Counted from the stretch's first letter, positions 17,688 through 27,254 are shown. The stretch: 64,000 nucleotides of DNA from Hymenobacter telluris (GCF_017313265.1 NZ_JAFLQZ010000002.1:372001-436000); one strand, 5' to 3'. Made by a program: numbers and translations. Notes: generated from the letters alone by a model not told the origin.

Positions 17688-18707
17688 ATGATTTTCGTTA
17701 CGGGCGGCAGTGGCCTAGTAGGCAGCTTTCTAATTCCGGCGCTAGTGGCGCGCGGGTTGAAAGTGCGCGCCCTGTACCGAAAGCAAATCCCGGCAATAGC
17801 CCCTGCTGAGGCGGTGGAATGGGTGGAAGGCGACCTGCGCGACACGCTACTGCTAAAGTCTGCTCTGGAAGGTGTTACGCACGTGTTCCATTGCGCTGGG
17901 CTGGTGTCGTATGCGCCCCAGGATGAGGAGGCGCTGTTGCAAGTGAATGTAGAAGGTACCGCTGCCGTAGTAGATGCCTGCTTGGAACAGCCAGGGGTGC
18001 GGCTCTGCTATGTGTCGTCGGTGGCGGCGCTGGGTGGTGGGTCAAAAACGCAGGGCGCTGGCACTGCGCCAAACGCCCCTGAGGTGCTCGACGAGCAAAG
18101 TAAGTGGGAGTTAGGAGCCGCTCATGGGGCGTATGCTACTTCCAAATACTTAGCGGAGTTGGAAGTCTGGCGCGGCGTTTCGGAAGGATTATGGGCGGTG
18201 ATGGTCAATCCATCGGTTATTCTGGGGCCAGCCGATTGGCTACGGAGCAGCACCCGGCTCTTTCGGTATGCTTGGCAGGAGCACTACTTCTACACGCCGG
18301 GCAGTATCAATGTGGTAGATGTGCGCGACGTAATAGAGCTGATGATGCGCCTGACGCTAAACCAAAACACTGCTGGCGAGCGGTACATTCTGAATGGGGC
18401 GACGTTGCCGCTACAAGAGTTCTTGAGCCAGGCCGCTACCTGCTTCGGCAAAAAGCCGCCAACCATAGAAGTACCGGAGTGGGCAGCCGAAACCATCTGG
18501 CGCCTAGAGCACGCCCGGTCCCTGATGACAGGCGCCCGGCCGCTTATCACCAAAGACACTGCCCGCGCCGGCCGCCATCCTATTGTGTATAAGGCTAGCA
18601 AAGTGCAGCAAGCAACCGGCCACCAGTTCCGGCCACTGCCCGAAACAATAGCTTGGTGCTGCCGGGAGCTAAAAATGGCAGAACGGGCAAGCCATAAAAC
18701 GAGCTAG
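17688..18707 (+). CDS. NAD-dependent epimerase/dehydratase (extended SDR)
   Basis: The 339-aa protein starts with the Rossmann motif FVTGGSGLVGS (Gly-x-x-Gly-x-x-Gly). The catalytic Tyr and Lys are in GAYATSKYLAELE (YxxxK, about residue 147), with CYVSSVAALGG giving the Ser. The family acts on nucleotide sugars or other alcohols such as dihydroflavonol- or 3-beta-hydroxysteroid-like substrates, and the exact substrate is not evident. It lies 59 bases after the phosphatase gene and may belong to the exopolysaccharide transcript, but no glycosyltransferases are nearby. Confidence 0.85.
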   Translation: MIFVTGGSGLVGSFLIPALVARGLKVRALYRKQIPAIAPAEAVEWVEGDLRDTLLLKSALEGVTHVFHCAGLVSYAPQDEEALLQVNVEGTAAVVDACLEQPGVRLCYVSSVAALGGGSKTQGAGTAPNAPEVLDEQSKWELGAAHGAYATSKYLAELEVWRGVSEGLWAVMVNPSVILGPADWLRSSTRLFRYAWQEHYFYTPGSINVVDVRDVIELMMRLTLNQNTAGERYILNGATLPLQEFLSQAATCFGKKPPTIEVPEWAAETIWRLEHARSLMTGARPLITKDTARAGRHPIVYKASKVQQATGHQFRPLPETIAWCCRELKMAERASHKTS

Positions 18708-18845
18708 CCACAGACCTTCACTAGAACTTGCCGGGCTCCGGTGCGGTTGTTGTATATTAGGCCACTACCCTCTCAGGAGGGATTTCCACCCGACTAAAGT
18801 CTGCTGAACTGCCGTTTTGACGGTCCGGCACTTGCTTGTAGCTGA

Positions 18846-20249
18846 ATGAGAATGAATGAAAATTTTGAAGATCGAGACGAGGTTCTGGACACCGTACGCC
18901 GTTTCGAGCGGATGGTAGCCAACAACGAGCCTGTCTTTTTTGACTTGGCCGACTTCGAAAATATAATCGACCATTATACCACCAACACACAATACGACAA
19001 GGCCTTACAAGCTTGTGAAGCTGCAATTGCCCAATACCCCTTTAGCACGGAACTACTGATTGACCGCTCGCAAGTGTTGGCCATGAAAGGCGAATACACG
19101 GCCGCATCCACTCAAATTGAAGACGTAGCCCAACTCGACCCCGACAACCCCGACGTGGCCGTTACCCGTGGCATTATTGCCACCCAGAAAGGCGAATTCG
19201 CCGAAGCTGTAGCGTATTTCCAGCAAGCCGCCGAGCGGGCTCCCGACCGTGACGACATCTATTTCAACCTGGGCTTGGCGTACCAGAGCTGGCAGAAATT
19301 CAAGAGTGCGGCCAAATACTACAAGAAAAGCCTGCGCCTGAATGCCGAAAACGACGTGGCCGTGCAGGAACTGTTGTACTGCTTGGAGGTGAGCGAGCGG
19401 CTGGAAAGCAACCTCGACTTCTTCCAGCGGTTCACCGACGACGACCCGTATTCAGCAGTGGCGTGGTACAACTTGGGGCAGGCCTACTACCGGCTGGAGC
19501 AATTCGATAAGGCCATTGGCGCCTTCGACTATGCCATCCTTATCGACGCAAAGTTTTATGAGGCGCATGCTTATCTGGCCAGCACCTATGTCAGCCAGGA
19601 GAAGTATCGGGAGGCTATTCAGGAGTTTGAGCTGAGCCAAGAGGAAGGTAAACCGACGCCCGAGGCTCTCTGCAACATTGGCGAGTGCTACGAAAAGCTG
19701 CGTGAGTGGGACTTGTCGCGCCGGTACTACCAGCGGGCCATCGACCAGGACCCGTCTATGGACGAGGCGTGGTTTGGCATCGGTATCATCATGAACGAGC
19801 AGGAGCGCCACTTCGAAGCCATTCATTTCTTCCGGAAGGCGGTGGAACTGTACGCCGAAAGCGTGGAATATTGGCTGGCCTTGGCCGCGGCCGAGTATCA
19901 AGTAGGCAACGTGGTTAGCTCCTTGGAAGCCTACGAAAAAGCCACCGAAGTAGCTCCCGACAGCAAAGATGCGTGGTTGAACTGGAGCATAATTCTTTAT
20001 GAGCAGGGCAATTTCAGCGGCGCCATTGACCTGATGCGCAACGCCGTGGAGGTACAGCCTGCCGAAGCGGAGCTGCACTACCGCCTGTGCGCCTACCTGC
20101 TGGCCGCCGGCCGCTACCGCGAGGCGTATGAAACCCTGGAAAACGCGCTGGTGCTGGATTTCGATAAGCACCGGCTGCTGTTCGACTACTTCCCGGAACT
20201 GGAGTCGCAGAAGGCACTGGCCCGCCTGATTGATCAGTACCGGAAGTAG
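18846..20249 (+). CDS. Tetratricopeptide repeat protein
   Basis: The 467-aa soluble protein is made almost wholly of TPR helices, at least ten units, for example YFNLGLAYQSWQKFKSAAKY and AWYNLGQAYYRLEQFDKAIG. There is no signal peptide, so a cytoplasmic scaffold is likely. Homologues with similar acidic, Asp/Glu-rich surfaces are widespread in Bacteroidota; their partners are unknown to me. A second ATG two codons downstream (MNENFEDRDE) is an equally possible start. It stands alone, followed by a hairpin. Confidence 0.9.
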   Translation: MRMNENFEDRDEVLDTVRRFERMVANNEPVFFDLADFENIIDHYTTNTQYDKALQACEAAIAQYPFSTELLIDRSQVLAMKGEYTAASTQIEDVAQLDPDNPDVAVTRGIIATQKGEFAEAVAYFQQAAERAPDRDDIYFNLGLAYQSWQKFKSAAKYYKKSLRLNAENDVAVQELLYCLEVSERLESNLDFFQRFTDDDPYSAVAWYNLGQAYYRLEQFDKAIGAFDYAILIDAKFYEAHAYLASTYVSQEKYREAIQEFELSQEEGKPTPEALCNIGECYEKLREWDLSRRYYQRAIDQDPSMDEAWFGIGIIMNEQERHFEAIHFFRKAVELYAESVEYWLALAAAEYQVGNVVSSLEAYEKATEVAPDSKDAWLNWSIILYEQGNFSGAIDLMRNAVEVQPAEAELHYRLCAYLLAAGRYREAYETLENALVLDFDKHRLLFDYFPELESQKALARLIDQYRK

Positions 20250-20305
20250 CAACCACAGGATTACGGGCTGTAGCGGCTCATTTTTAGCTGAAGCTTACAA
20301 CTCAA

Positions 20306-20339
20306 AGAAGGCGCCCCACAGCTTAGTGGGACGCCTTCT
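20306..20339 (+). terminator. Hairpin after the TPR gene
   Basis: agaaggcgccccac pairs with gtgggacgccttct (one mismatch, 6-base loop). There is no good T tract downstream, so termination strength is uncertain. Confidence 0.55.
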
Positions 20340-20372
20340 GCGTTAACAGCGGCGCTTTATAAAATTCGGGGC

Positions 20373-20380
20373 TACTTTTG
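20373..20380 (+). promoter_or_regulatory. Promoter -7 box before comA
   Basis: TACTTTTG matches TAnnTTTG exactly and lies 69 bases before the comA ATG, between the upstream hairpin and the gene. Confidence 0.45.
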
Positions 20381-20449
20381 CCGCAGCACTTTTCAGAGCG
20401 GGCTTCCCCAAACGGCCGCAAGCCCGTAAGATTCTAAGACCCATACAGA

Positions 20450-21280
20450 ATGAATTACAATCTTTCCCAACTGCCCGAGCGGACCGAAAAACCTCGTGAA
20501 CAAGGCTTTACCATGGTGATGGACAAAGGCCTGAGCGTGCGCGAAACCGAAGACTTTCTGGAAGTCGGGGCTCCGTACACCGACATTGTGAAGCTGGGCT
20601 GGGCCACCTCCTACGTAACGCCTAACCTGAAGCGTAAGCTGGCTGTCTACAAAGAAGCAGGCATTCCGGTGTATTTCGGGGGCACCTTGTTTGAGGCGTT
20701 TATCATCCGGAATCAGTTCGACGATTATCGGCGGTTGCTGTCGGATTTCGGCATGGAGTACGCCGAAGTATCGGACGGGTCCATCGACCTCAACCACGAC
20801 CGGAAGCTGGAGTACATTCGGGAGTTGGCCAAGGACGTGAAAGTGCTGTCGGAGGTAGGGTCGAAGGATGCCGAGAAGATTATCCCGCCCTACAAATGGA
20901 TTTCGCAGATGAAAACCGAGCTGGAAGCCGGCGCCATCAAGGTGATTGGTGAGGCGCGGGAAGCTGGTAACGTGGGCTTGTTCCGGAGCACCGGCGAAGT
21001 TCGCTCGGGCCTCGTGGAAGAAATCCTGACTCAGATTCCGTTCGAAAAAATCCTGTGGGAAGCTCCGCAGAAAGCGCAGCAGGTATGGTTTATTAAACTG
21101 CTGGGCCCCAACGTGAACCTAGGCAACATTGCCCCCAACGAAATTGTAAGCCTGGAAACCATCCGGCTGGGCTTGCGCGGCGACACGTTCACTGATTTCC
21201 TCGACATGGAAAACGTGAGCGAAGACTTCCGCCCCGAAAAGCCGACTGGCCGCCCTGGCACATCGATGCCCCGCGGCTAA
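20450..21280 (+). CDS. comA: Phosphosulfolactate synthase homologue (ComA family)
   Basis: The 276-aa TIM-barrel protein belongs to the family that adds sulfite to phosphoenolpyruvate to make (2R)-phospho-3-sulfolactate, known from coenzyme M synthesis in methanogens. Family-like stretches include VMDKGLSVRETEDFLEVGA, VKLGWATSYV, VYFGGTLFEAF, EVSDGSIDL and IGEAREAGNVGLF. Bacteroidota make no coenzyme M. Inference: sulfolactate may feed cysteate and the sulfonolipids of Cytophagales, or another sulfonate. No other sulfonate gene (comB, comC) is adjacent. Confidence 0.88.
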   Translation: MNYNLSQLPERTEKPREQGFTMVMDKGLSVRETEDFLEVGAPYTDIVKLGWATSYVTPNLKRKLAVYKEAGIPVYFGGTLFEAFIIRNQFDDYRRLLSDFGMEYAEVSDGSIDLNHDRKLEYIRELAKDVKVLSEVGSKDAEKIIPPYKWISQMKTELEAGAIKVIGEAREAGNVGLFRSTGEVRSGLVEEILTQIPFEKILWEAPQKAQQVWFIKLLGPNVNLGNIAPNEIVSLETIRLGLRGDTFTDFLDMENVSEDFRPEKPTGRPGTSMPRG

Positions 21281-21304
21281 TTACTTGCTGACACTGCCTC
21301 ATAT

Positions 21305-21340
21305 ACAAGGGCCCGCTTGGTTAACCAGGCGGGCCCTTGT
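21305..21340. terminator. Bidirectional terminator between comA and the histidine kinase gene
   Basis: Two 18-base arms (acaagggcccgcttggtt and aaccaggcgggcccttgt) pair with a single G-T wobble and practically no spacer, between convergent genes. Confidence 0.8.
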
Positions 21341-21360
21341 GTTGAAATGCAAACGAGCAA

Positions 21361-23622
21361 TTATAAGGTGACGCGGAAGGTAGTGCCCTGGCCAGGTACG
21401 CTTTCCACATCGAGGCTGCCGCCGTGGTCTTCCACAATGCGGTTGATGAGGTAGAGGCCGGCGGCAGAATTCGTTTGCTGCGATGAGCGAGAGGTGCGCC
21501 CGGCTACTCGGGAAGGCTCCAGGCCCAGGCCGTTGTCCTGCACTACCAGTTGGGCACGGCCGGCTGGGCCAGGCTTGCTTTCCAGCCGGAGCCGCAGGGG
21601 GCGGCTGGGGTCGTGCTGCTTGATGGAGTTACTGAGCAAGTTGGTGATGATGCTCAGCAGATGCGGCCGCACATACGACACGGTAGGCAGGCTTTGGAAG
21701 TGAGTGGAAACTTCCCCGCCCGAAGCACGCAGGTGCGGATGCAAACCCAGCAAAGCCTCTCGGGTGAGCGTAGCCAACGATAATTCTTCGGGTGGCAACT
21801 GGTGTTGTTCCTGCGCTTTTACTAGTTGTATCAGGTTTCTAACCGTTGTGTTCCAGCGGCTTAGGCTATTGTCGGCCATTACCAGCAAGGCATTAGCGTC
21901 AGGGTCATGAAACGTAACGGCCTCCCGCATTTGCCCAAACAACGCTTGCAGATTGTGGATCGGCTGGCGCAGTTCATCCGCTGCCGACTTCACAAAAGCA
22001 TCTAGTTCGCGGTTGGAGCGAATTAGATGCTCATTTTGCTGTTGTAGCTGCGTTGCTTCCTGCTTCAGCGTCTGAATATCGGTGCTGCTGCCGTACCACT
22101 TCACAATCTTGCCTTCTGCGTTGCGCAGAGGCTGGGCACGGTGCAAAAACCAGCGCATCTCGCCATCGTGGCGCCGCAACTGGCTTTGGTACTCCCAAGT
22201 ATCGTCGACTGTGAAATTGTGCTGCCGCTCAACCAGCGCCTGCACTACATCTGAGCCAGGAAACAAGCTGGGAATACTTTCGCCGGGGCGTTGCTGTACC
22301 TCGGAACCCATGTAGGAGGTAGCCGCCTTGTTCATGGTGGCAGTGGCGCCGTCGGGGCTTACCGTCCATAGCAGCTGCGGCAACGTGTCGGTCAGTTCCT
22401 GGCAAGGGTCAGGGGCGTCGGCGTTGGGAGAGGGGCCGGATGAGGGTGGTTGCAGGTCCTGCACATCGGTCATGGTGCCAAACCACCGCACCACTTGGCC
22501 GGCCTCGTTGCGGGCTGGTACCATCTGGGCAATATGCCGCCGGTATACGCCATCGTGCCGCCGGATACGGGCATCCCAGTTCCACGGCTCTCCTTTGCTC
22601 AGATGCTCAGGTAGTTCGTGTAGTATTTGAGCCCAGTCTTCCGAATTGAGGGCATCCACCCAGTCGTGGTTGTGGAGGGCATCGGTGGATTGGCCGGTAT
22701 AGGTAAACCATTGCGGGCTTAGGTATTCCACCACGCCTTCGGCCGAGCTGATAGATGTTATTTGCGGGAGGTGCTCTACGATGTCCTGGTACGGGGCAGG
22801 AGCGGCAGCCCCGGCCTGCTGAACCCGGCTGGTTACATCCTGCCCAAACACAAGCACCCCTGTGATTTGCTGGCTGGCATCACGCAGGGGCTGTAGGCTA
22901 ACGTTGAAATAACGGGGCTGATTGTTGGCATCTGGCAGCACCAATTCACGTGCCGCGGTAGGCTGGCCGGTTTGGTACGTATGGTTAAGCGCTTGCAGAG
23001 AGTCTGTGGCTTGTAGCTCGGCTAGCACATTGGCTGCCAAGCGGCCCAAGAGCTGGTTCTGCCCGAGCAGTGCCGCTACGTTAGGCCCTACGTAACTAAT
23101 GCGGTGCTCGGGCCCATGCAGCGTAACAATATACCCCGGAACGTGCGCCAGGGCATCACGCAATTGGGCGGCTTCGTCGGATTTTGGGGCGCTGAAAGGA
23201 GTTGTAGTGCCAACCGGAGCTGGCAGCGCTGTGTTGTGCGCCGTAGCAAGCCAATATGTACTAGTTTGGTCGCCTAAGTTTATGCGCGTTAAGCTGGGCT
23301 GCCACCACCGCACCTCCATACCAGCACCAGCTGGTGAAGCCACAGGCAGCAATGCAGGCGGCTGCACCCAAGGCATCGAGCGTACTACGCTGTGCGCATA
23401 GGCCCACGCTGTGCCTACTGGCCCCAGCTGCGACTGAGCATCGGGCAAAGGCCGGCCGACCAACGCCAATGGGGCGGCAATGGCTGGCATGAGCTCCGCC
23501 AAACCTACACTGCCAGCTACGATGTTGCCATCATTATCAAGCAGGAGAGTAGGGGTAGGCAGGTAGGAAAAAGCCTCAGCAAACGGGTGTGACGCTGGCT
23601 GAGCAGACAGAACGACGGGCAT
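21361..23622 (-). CDS. Multi-PAS sensor histidine kinase lacking the phospho-acceptor His
   Basis: The 753-aa soluble protein has four PAS-like domains (about residues 10-110, 155-270, 285-385 and 405-530; the last two have PAC segments of the RRHDG type), then a dimerisation helix and HATPase_c. The ATPase N box (NLLSNSIKQHD), G1 (DNGLGLEP) and G2 (GLYLINRIVEDHGG) look intact. At the H box, where relatives have SHDLR-P, this protein reads AADELRQP, with Asp (codon GAT) where His (CAT) is expected. It may be an ATP-binding pseudokinase, or may phosphorylate elsewhere. There is no transmembrane segment and no response regulator beside it. Confidence 0.85.
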   Translation of the reverse strand: MPVVLSAQPASHPFAEAFSYLPTPTLLLDNDGNIVAGSVGLAELMPAIAAPLALVGRPLPDAQSQLGPVGTAWAYAHSVVRSMPWVQPPALLPVASPAGAGMEVRWWQPSLTRINLGDQTSTYWLATAHNTALPAPVGTTTPFSAPKSDEAAQLRDALAHVPGYIVTLHGPEHRISYVGPNVAALLGQNQLLGRLAANVLAELQATDSLQALNHTYQTGQPTAARELVLPDANNQPRYFNVSLQPLRDASQQITGVLVFGQDVTSRVQQAGAAAPAPYQDIVEHLPQITSISSAEGVVEYLSPQWFTYTGQSTDALHNHDWVDALNSEDWAQILHELPEHLSKGEPWNWDARIRRHDGVYRRHIAQMVPARNEAGQVVRWFGTMTDVQDLQPPSSGPSPNADAPDPCQELTDTLPQLLWTVSPDGATATMNKAATSYMGSEVQQRPGESIPSLFPGSDVVQALVERQHNFTVDDTWEYQSQLRRHDGEMRWFLHRAQPLRNAEGKIVKWYGSSTDIQTLKQEATQLQQQNEHLIRSNRELDAFVKSAADELRQPIHNLQALFGQMREAVTFHDPDANALLVMADNSLSRWNTTVRNLIQLVKAQEQHQLPPEELSLATLTREALLGLHPHLRASGGEVSTHFQSLPTVSYVRPHLLSIITNLLSNSIKQHDPSRPLRLRLESKPGPAGRAQLVVQDNGLGLEPSRVAGRTSRSSQQTNSAAGLYLINRIVEDHGGSLDVESVPGQGTTFRVTL

Positions 23623-24128
23623 TAGTAGGGCGCAAAAAGCAACTTAACAACAAGCGGGAGCTGCTTAAAAAACGGGTAGGGAAACCCGGTACTCCATCGA
23701 TAACATAAATTAAATTATTACAAGTATATGTAATAATTCTCAGAATGCTACCAGGGTATTTTCATTTTAACACATAATACGCCTAAATTCTCTAACTGGG
23801 ATTATTTAGGCGGTAAAGAATAACATTGAAACTCCGTAGAGTCCTGTGAATAAGCTGTTTTCGGCTGGCTGGAAGAGACCCGCTACGTGGAACCGTGAGC
23901 CGCATAACCACCAATAATCAGTGCTATACGTCGCCGCGCTTCCCGAATAAGGAGAGTCAGCCCTTATACGACAGTCAAACGCAGATGTGTACTTCGAGGA
24001 GAAAAAATATTCTTCAGCAAAGTACGCCTAACAGCAGTAACCCACCAACAGGCAGGCTAACTTGATTGGAAGCAACAGCCGCCTCCCTATTTTCGAGCAG
24101 CAAACCTACTCTCCCGATACGCCTGCCG
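23623..24128. other. Intergenic region, nothing recognised
   Basis: About 500 bases between divergent genes, AT-rich just upstream of the histidine kinase start (23690-23830). I see no convincing ORF, tRNA or repeat here; promoters for both flanking genes must lie in it. An open frame upstream of the GNAT start reaches 24066 but reads like non-coding sequence. Confidence 0.5.
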
Positions 24129-24707
24129 ATGCTTTCCATCAACCTGACACCATTCCCGGAACTGCATACTGAACGGCTCTTGCTGCGCGAGATAAACGAA
24201 CAGGACGCGCCTGCGCTGCTATTGCAACGGTCGGATGCGCACATTATCCGCTACCTAGACCGTGAACCTGATACGACGCTAACTCAAACACTGGCGCTTA
24301 TTGACCTAGTCAAGCGAAATACCGCCGACAACACGGGCATCACCTGGGGTATAGTGCGGCAGGATGCCCCGGAGGAACTGCTAGGCACTATTGGGCTCTG
24401 GCGGATAATTCCGGAGCATCACCGGGCCGAAATTGGATACGGCCTGCACTCCGACTATTGGCAGCAGGGCATCATGAGTGAGGCCATGGCGAAGGTGCTA
24501 ACCTTTGGGTTTGAAACCTTGAAGCTGCACAGCGTGGAAGCCAACGTAAACCCGCACAACCAAGCGTCGCGCAGGCTGCTGGAAAAGCACGGCTTTGTGC
24601 AGGAGGCGTATTTCCGGCAGAACTACTTTTTCCGGGGGCAGTTCCTGGATTCCGTCATCTATTCCCTGCTCACGCCTGAGGCCCAACAGCGCCAGACGCA
24701 GGGCTAA
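24129..24707 (+). CDS. GNAT N-acetyltransferase, RimJ/RimL type
   Basis: ATG 24129 (MLSINLTPFPELHTERLLLR) gives 192 aa and fits the conserved N terminus LxTERLxLR of the RimJ/L group; the upstream extension has no family similarity. The acetyl-CoA region reads ELLGTIGLWRI, AEIGYGLHSDYWQQGIMSEAM (Q/R-x-x-G-x-A pyrophosphate loop, here QQGIMS) and LHSVEANVNPHNQASRRLLEKHGF. The substrate is probably a protein or peptide N terminus or a small amine; it cannot be assigned. Confidence 0.87.
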   Translation: MLSINLTPFPELHTERLLLREINEQDAPALLLQRSDAHIIRYLDREPDTTLTQTLALIDLVKRNTADNTGITWGIVRQDAPEELLGTIGLWRIIPEHHRAEIGYGLHSDYWQQGIMSEAMAKVLTFGFETLKLHSVEANVNPHNQASRRLLEKHGFVQEAYFRQNYFFRGQFLDSVIYSLLTPEAQQRQTQG

Positions 24708-24770
24708 GTGCAACTATAGCAGCGCGAAAGAAGTAGGAGGAAAGACACTGAGTTGCTTTCTTTTTCTTTT

Positions 24771-26126
24771 ATGCTACGATTTCCTTTTCAGCTGCCACTA
24801 GCTGCTGTAGTACTGCTGACCACTGCCTGCAACCAAGGCAAACCAGCTGCCGATACCCCCACCAACACGCCCGCCCCACCCATGGCGGCCTCGCCCGATT
24901 CGGCTGTATCCGAAGCGGCGGCGCCCACATTGCCTGAGCCCTACGCCACCAAATCGGTGACCAAGCGGAGCAAGGTAATCGGCTGGCCGGCTGGCAAAAC
25001 GCCGGTAGTGCCCACCGGCTTCACCGTGACGGAGTACGCCGGTGATTTCAAAAGCCCCCGTTGGGCCTACATAACGCCCAACGGCGACGTGCTGGTGGCG
25101 GAAGCCAACACCATTCCAACCACCTTCAAGAAGAAAGTAGCGGCCAAGTTGGACCTCGACCCTTCCAAGTCGTTGCAGGAAACCAGCGCCAACCGCATTA
25201 CGCTGCTGCGCGACACCAACAAGGACGGCAAACCCGATGTGCGCGAAACGTTCTTGGCCAACCTCAACCAGCCGTTTGGCATGTTGGTGCTGGGCAACTA
25301 TTTCTACGTAGCCAACACCGACGGCGTATTGCGTTATGCTTACAAGCCCGGCCAAACCAAAATAACCGGCCCCGGCGAGAAAATACTGACCCTGCCCGGC
25401 AAAGGCTACAACAACCACTGGACCCGCAACCTGCTGGCCAACGCCGATGGCTCGAAGATTTACGTGAGCGTAGGCTCCAGCTCCAACGTGGGCGAAAACG
25501 GCATGGAATACGAGCAGCGCCGCGCCAATATTCTGGAAATCAACCCCGATGGCACCGGCGAAAAGGTGTACGCCGCCGGCCTACGTAACCCGGTTGGTAT
25601 GGACTGGAATCCCAGCACCAAAGCCCTCTGGACTGCCGTAAACGAGCGGGATGAGCTAGGCGACGACCTGGTGCCGGACTACCTGACCAGCGTACAGCCC
25701 GGCGCGTTCTACGGCTGGCCCTACTCGTACTTCGGCCAAACGGAGGACCCCCGCCGCAAGGGTGAGCGGCCCGATTTGGTGAAGAAGGCCTTGGTGCCGG
25801 AAGTACCGTTGGCACCGCACTCAGCTTCGTTGGGGCTAGCTTTCTATGATGGCAAGGCCTTCCCGGCGAAGTATCAAAAGGGCGCTTTCGTGGGGCAGCA
25901 TGGCTCCTGGAACCGCTCGGAGTTTACGGGCTACAAAGTGGTGTTCGTGCCGTTTCAGAACGGCAAGCCCGCTGGCAAGTCTGAGGACTTTGTGAGTGGG
26001 TTTGTGGCTAACACTGGCGACAAAGAAGTGTACGGCCGGCCCGTGGGCGTGACGGAAATGCCCGATGGCTCGTTGCTGGTGCTTGATGATGCCGGCAACA
26101 AAGTATGGCGCGTAGCCGCACAATAA
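24771..26126 (+). CDS. Sorbosone dehydrogenase-like (PQQ-type propeller) lipoprotein
   Basis: ATG 24771 gives a lipoprotein signal with lipobox LLTTAC; the upstream ATG at 24753 would add six residues. 451 aa. After a Pro/Ala/Thr-rich linker the body is a six-bladed beta-propeller of the glucose/L-sorbosone dehydrogenase family (GFTVTEYAGDFKSPRWAYITPNG, NRITLLRDTNKDGKPDV, NNHWTRNLLANADGSKIYVSVGSSSN, AAGLRNPVGMDWNP, GQHGSWNRSEFTGYKVVFVPF). It probably oxidises a sugar or aldehyde on the periplasmic face and passes electrons to quinone or cytochrome. No cytochrome c domain is fused. Confidence 0.88.
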   Translation: MLRFPFQLPLAAVVLLTTACNQGKPAADTPTNTPAPPMAASPDSAVSEAAAPTLPEPYATKSVTKRSKVIGWPAGKTPVVPTGFTVTEYAGDFKSPRWAYITPNGDVLVAEANTIPTTFKKKVAAKLDLDPSKSLQETSANRITLLRDTNKDGKPDVRETFLANLNQPFGMLVLGNYFYVANTDGVLRYAYKPGQTKITGPGEKILTLPGKGYNNHWTRNLLANADGSKIYVSVGSSSNVGENGMEYEQRRANILEINPDGTGEKVYAAGLRNPVGMDWNPSTKALWTAVNERDELGDDLVPDYLTSVQPGAFYGWPYSYFGQTEDPRRKGERPDLVKKALVPEVPLAPHSASLGLAFYDGKAFPAKYQKGAFVGQHGSWNRSEFTGYKVVFVPFQNGKPAGKSEDFVSGFVANTGDKEVYGRPVGVTEMPDGSLLVLDDAGNKVWRVAAQ

Positions 26127-26157
26127 TTGCCTGAACTGCCGTGTGTGGCAGCAATAA

Positions 26158-26233
26158 CCGAAGCCCCGTTTTGCAATGCCCCTATAGCTACAATTTGTCG
26201 TGGCAGTGAGGGATTTGCAAGGCGGGGCTTCGG
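26158..26233. repeat. Long inverted repeat after the sorbosone dehydrogenase-like gene
   Basis: ccgaagccccg (26158-26168) faces cggggcttcgg (26223-26233), and the pairing continues inward through two G-T pairs and ttgcaa. The arms are about 19 bases with a loop of about 38. No T tract follows. It is a terminator-like or palindromic element. Confidence 0.6.
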
Positions 26234-26336
26234 CGTGTAGCTGGTTTGAGATTAATAAAAGGCTGGCGAGGTGTAATGAATAGCAGGGGCTTGCGAATAA
26301 TGTGGCATCTTTCCCGTCACCTTCTATTCACTTCCT

Positions 26337-27254
26337 ATGTTCTTGCCGAAAAAGATTACGCTGCTGGCCGTGCTGGCTCTAACTTCTTTCACCACTCAAG
26401 CCCAAAAAGTGTCGCGCAAAACGGCTGCCACTGCTACCACCAAGCAGACAGCCCCAGCAGCCAACTCCTTGCTCTGGGAAATTTCCGGCAAAAACCTCGC
26501 CCAGCCTTCTTTCCTATACGGCACCATTCACTTGGTATGCCCCGCCGATTTGCAGGTGAGTGAGCCGCTGAAACAGGCGTTTGGCAAAACCCAACAGGTG
26601 GTAATGGAGCTGGACATGGACAGCCCCACCATGATGCAGGAAATGCAGAGCGACATGCTGATGAAGGACGGCCAAAACCTACAGAAGCTCCTCTCGGGCC
26701 CCGACTACACCGCCGTGGGCAACTACCTGCAAGCCAAGGCTGGCCTGCCCATTGATAAAGTAGGTGCCGTAAAGCCGTTCATCCTCAGCTCCATGCTGTA
26801 TCCGGCGCTGCTCGACTGCAAGCCTGCCAGCTACGAGGCCACTTTCGTGCAAATGGCGCAGGAGCAGAAAAAGGAAGTGCTGGGCCTGGAAACCGTGCAG
26901 GAGCAGTTGGGCTTGTTCGATAAGATTCCGTACGGCGAGCAAAGCAAGATGCTGGCCGACATGGTGAACAAGGAAGCTGAAGCCAAACAGGAATTGCAGC
27001 AAATGCTGGCGCTCTACAAGACGCAGAACGTGGAGCAACTACACAGTCTCACCGCAAGCAGCATGTTCAACTTTCAGCAGTATGAAGACCTGCTCCTCGA
27101 TTCACGCAACCAGCACTGGATTGCCGGTATCAGCCAGTATGCTACGGCCAAGCCAACCTTCTTTGCCGTAGGTGCGGCGCACCTTGGCGGCCCCAAAGGC
27201 GTGTTGGCGTTGCTACGGCAGCAAGGCTACCAAGTGAAGGCGGTGGTACAATAA
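26337..27254 (+). CDS. TraB/GumN family protein
   Basis: The 305-aa exported protein has a signal peptide (MFLPKKITLLAVLALTSFTTQAQ). The family core is seen in LLWEISGKNLAQPSFLYGTIHLVCPADL (GTIH motif, about residue 67) and in FFAVGAAHLGGPKGVLALLRQQGYQV at the C terminus (second GxxH motif). The family includes TIKI-type metalloproteases and the GumN protein of xanthan loci; activity here is not proven. The next gene starts 25 bases downstream, so the two are probably co-transcribed. Confidence 0.87.
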   Translation: MFLPKKITLLAVLALTSFTTQAQKVSRKTAATATTKQTAPAANSLLWEISGKNLAQPSFLYGTIHLVCPADLQVSEPLKQAFGKTQQVVMELDMDSPTMMQEMQSDMLMKDGQNLQKLLSGPDYTAVGNYLQAKAGLPIDKVGAVKPFILSSMLYPALLDCKPASYEATFVQMAQEQKKEVLGLETVQEQLGLFDKIPYGEQSKMLADMVNKEAEAKQELQQMLALYKTQNVEQLHSLTASSMFNFQQYEDLLLDSRNQHWIAGISQYATAKPTFFAVGAAHLGGPKGVLALLRQQGYQVKAVVQ

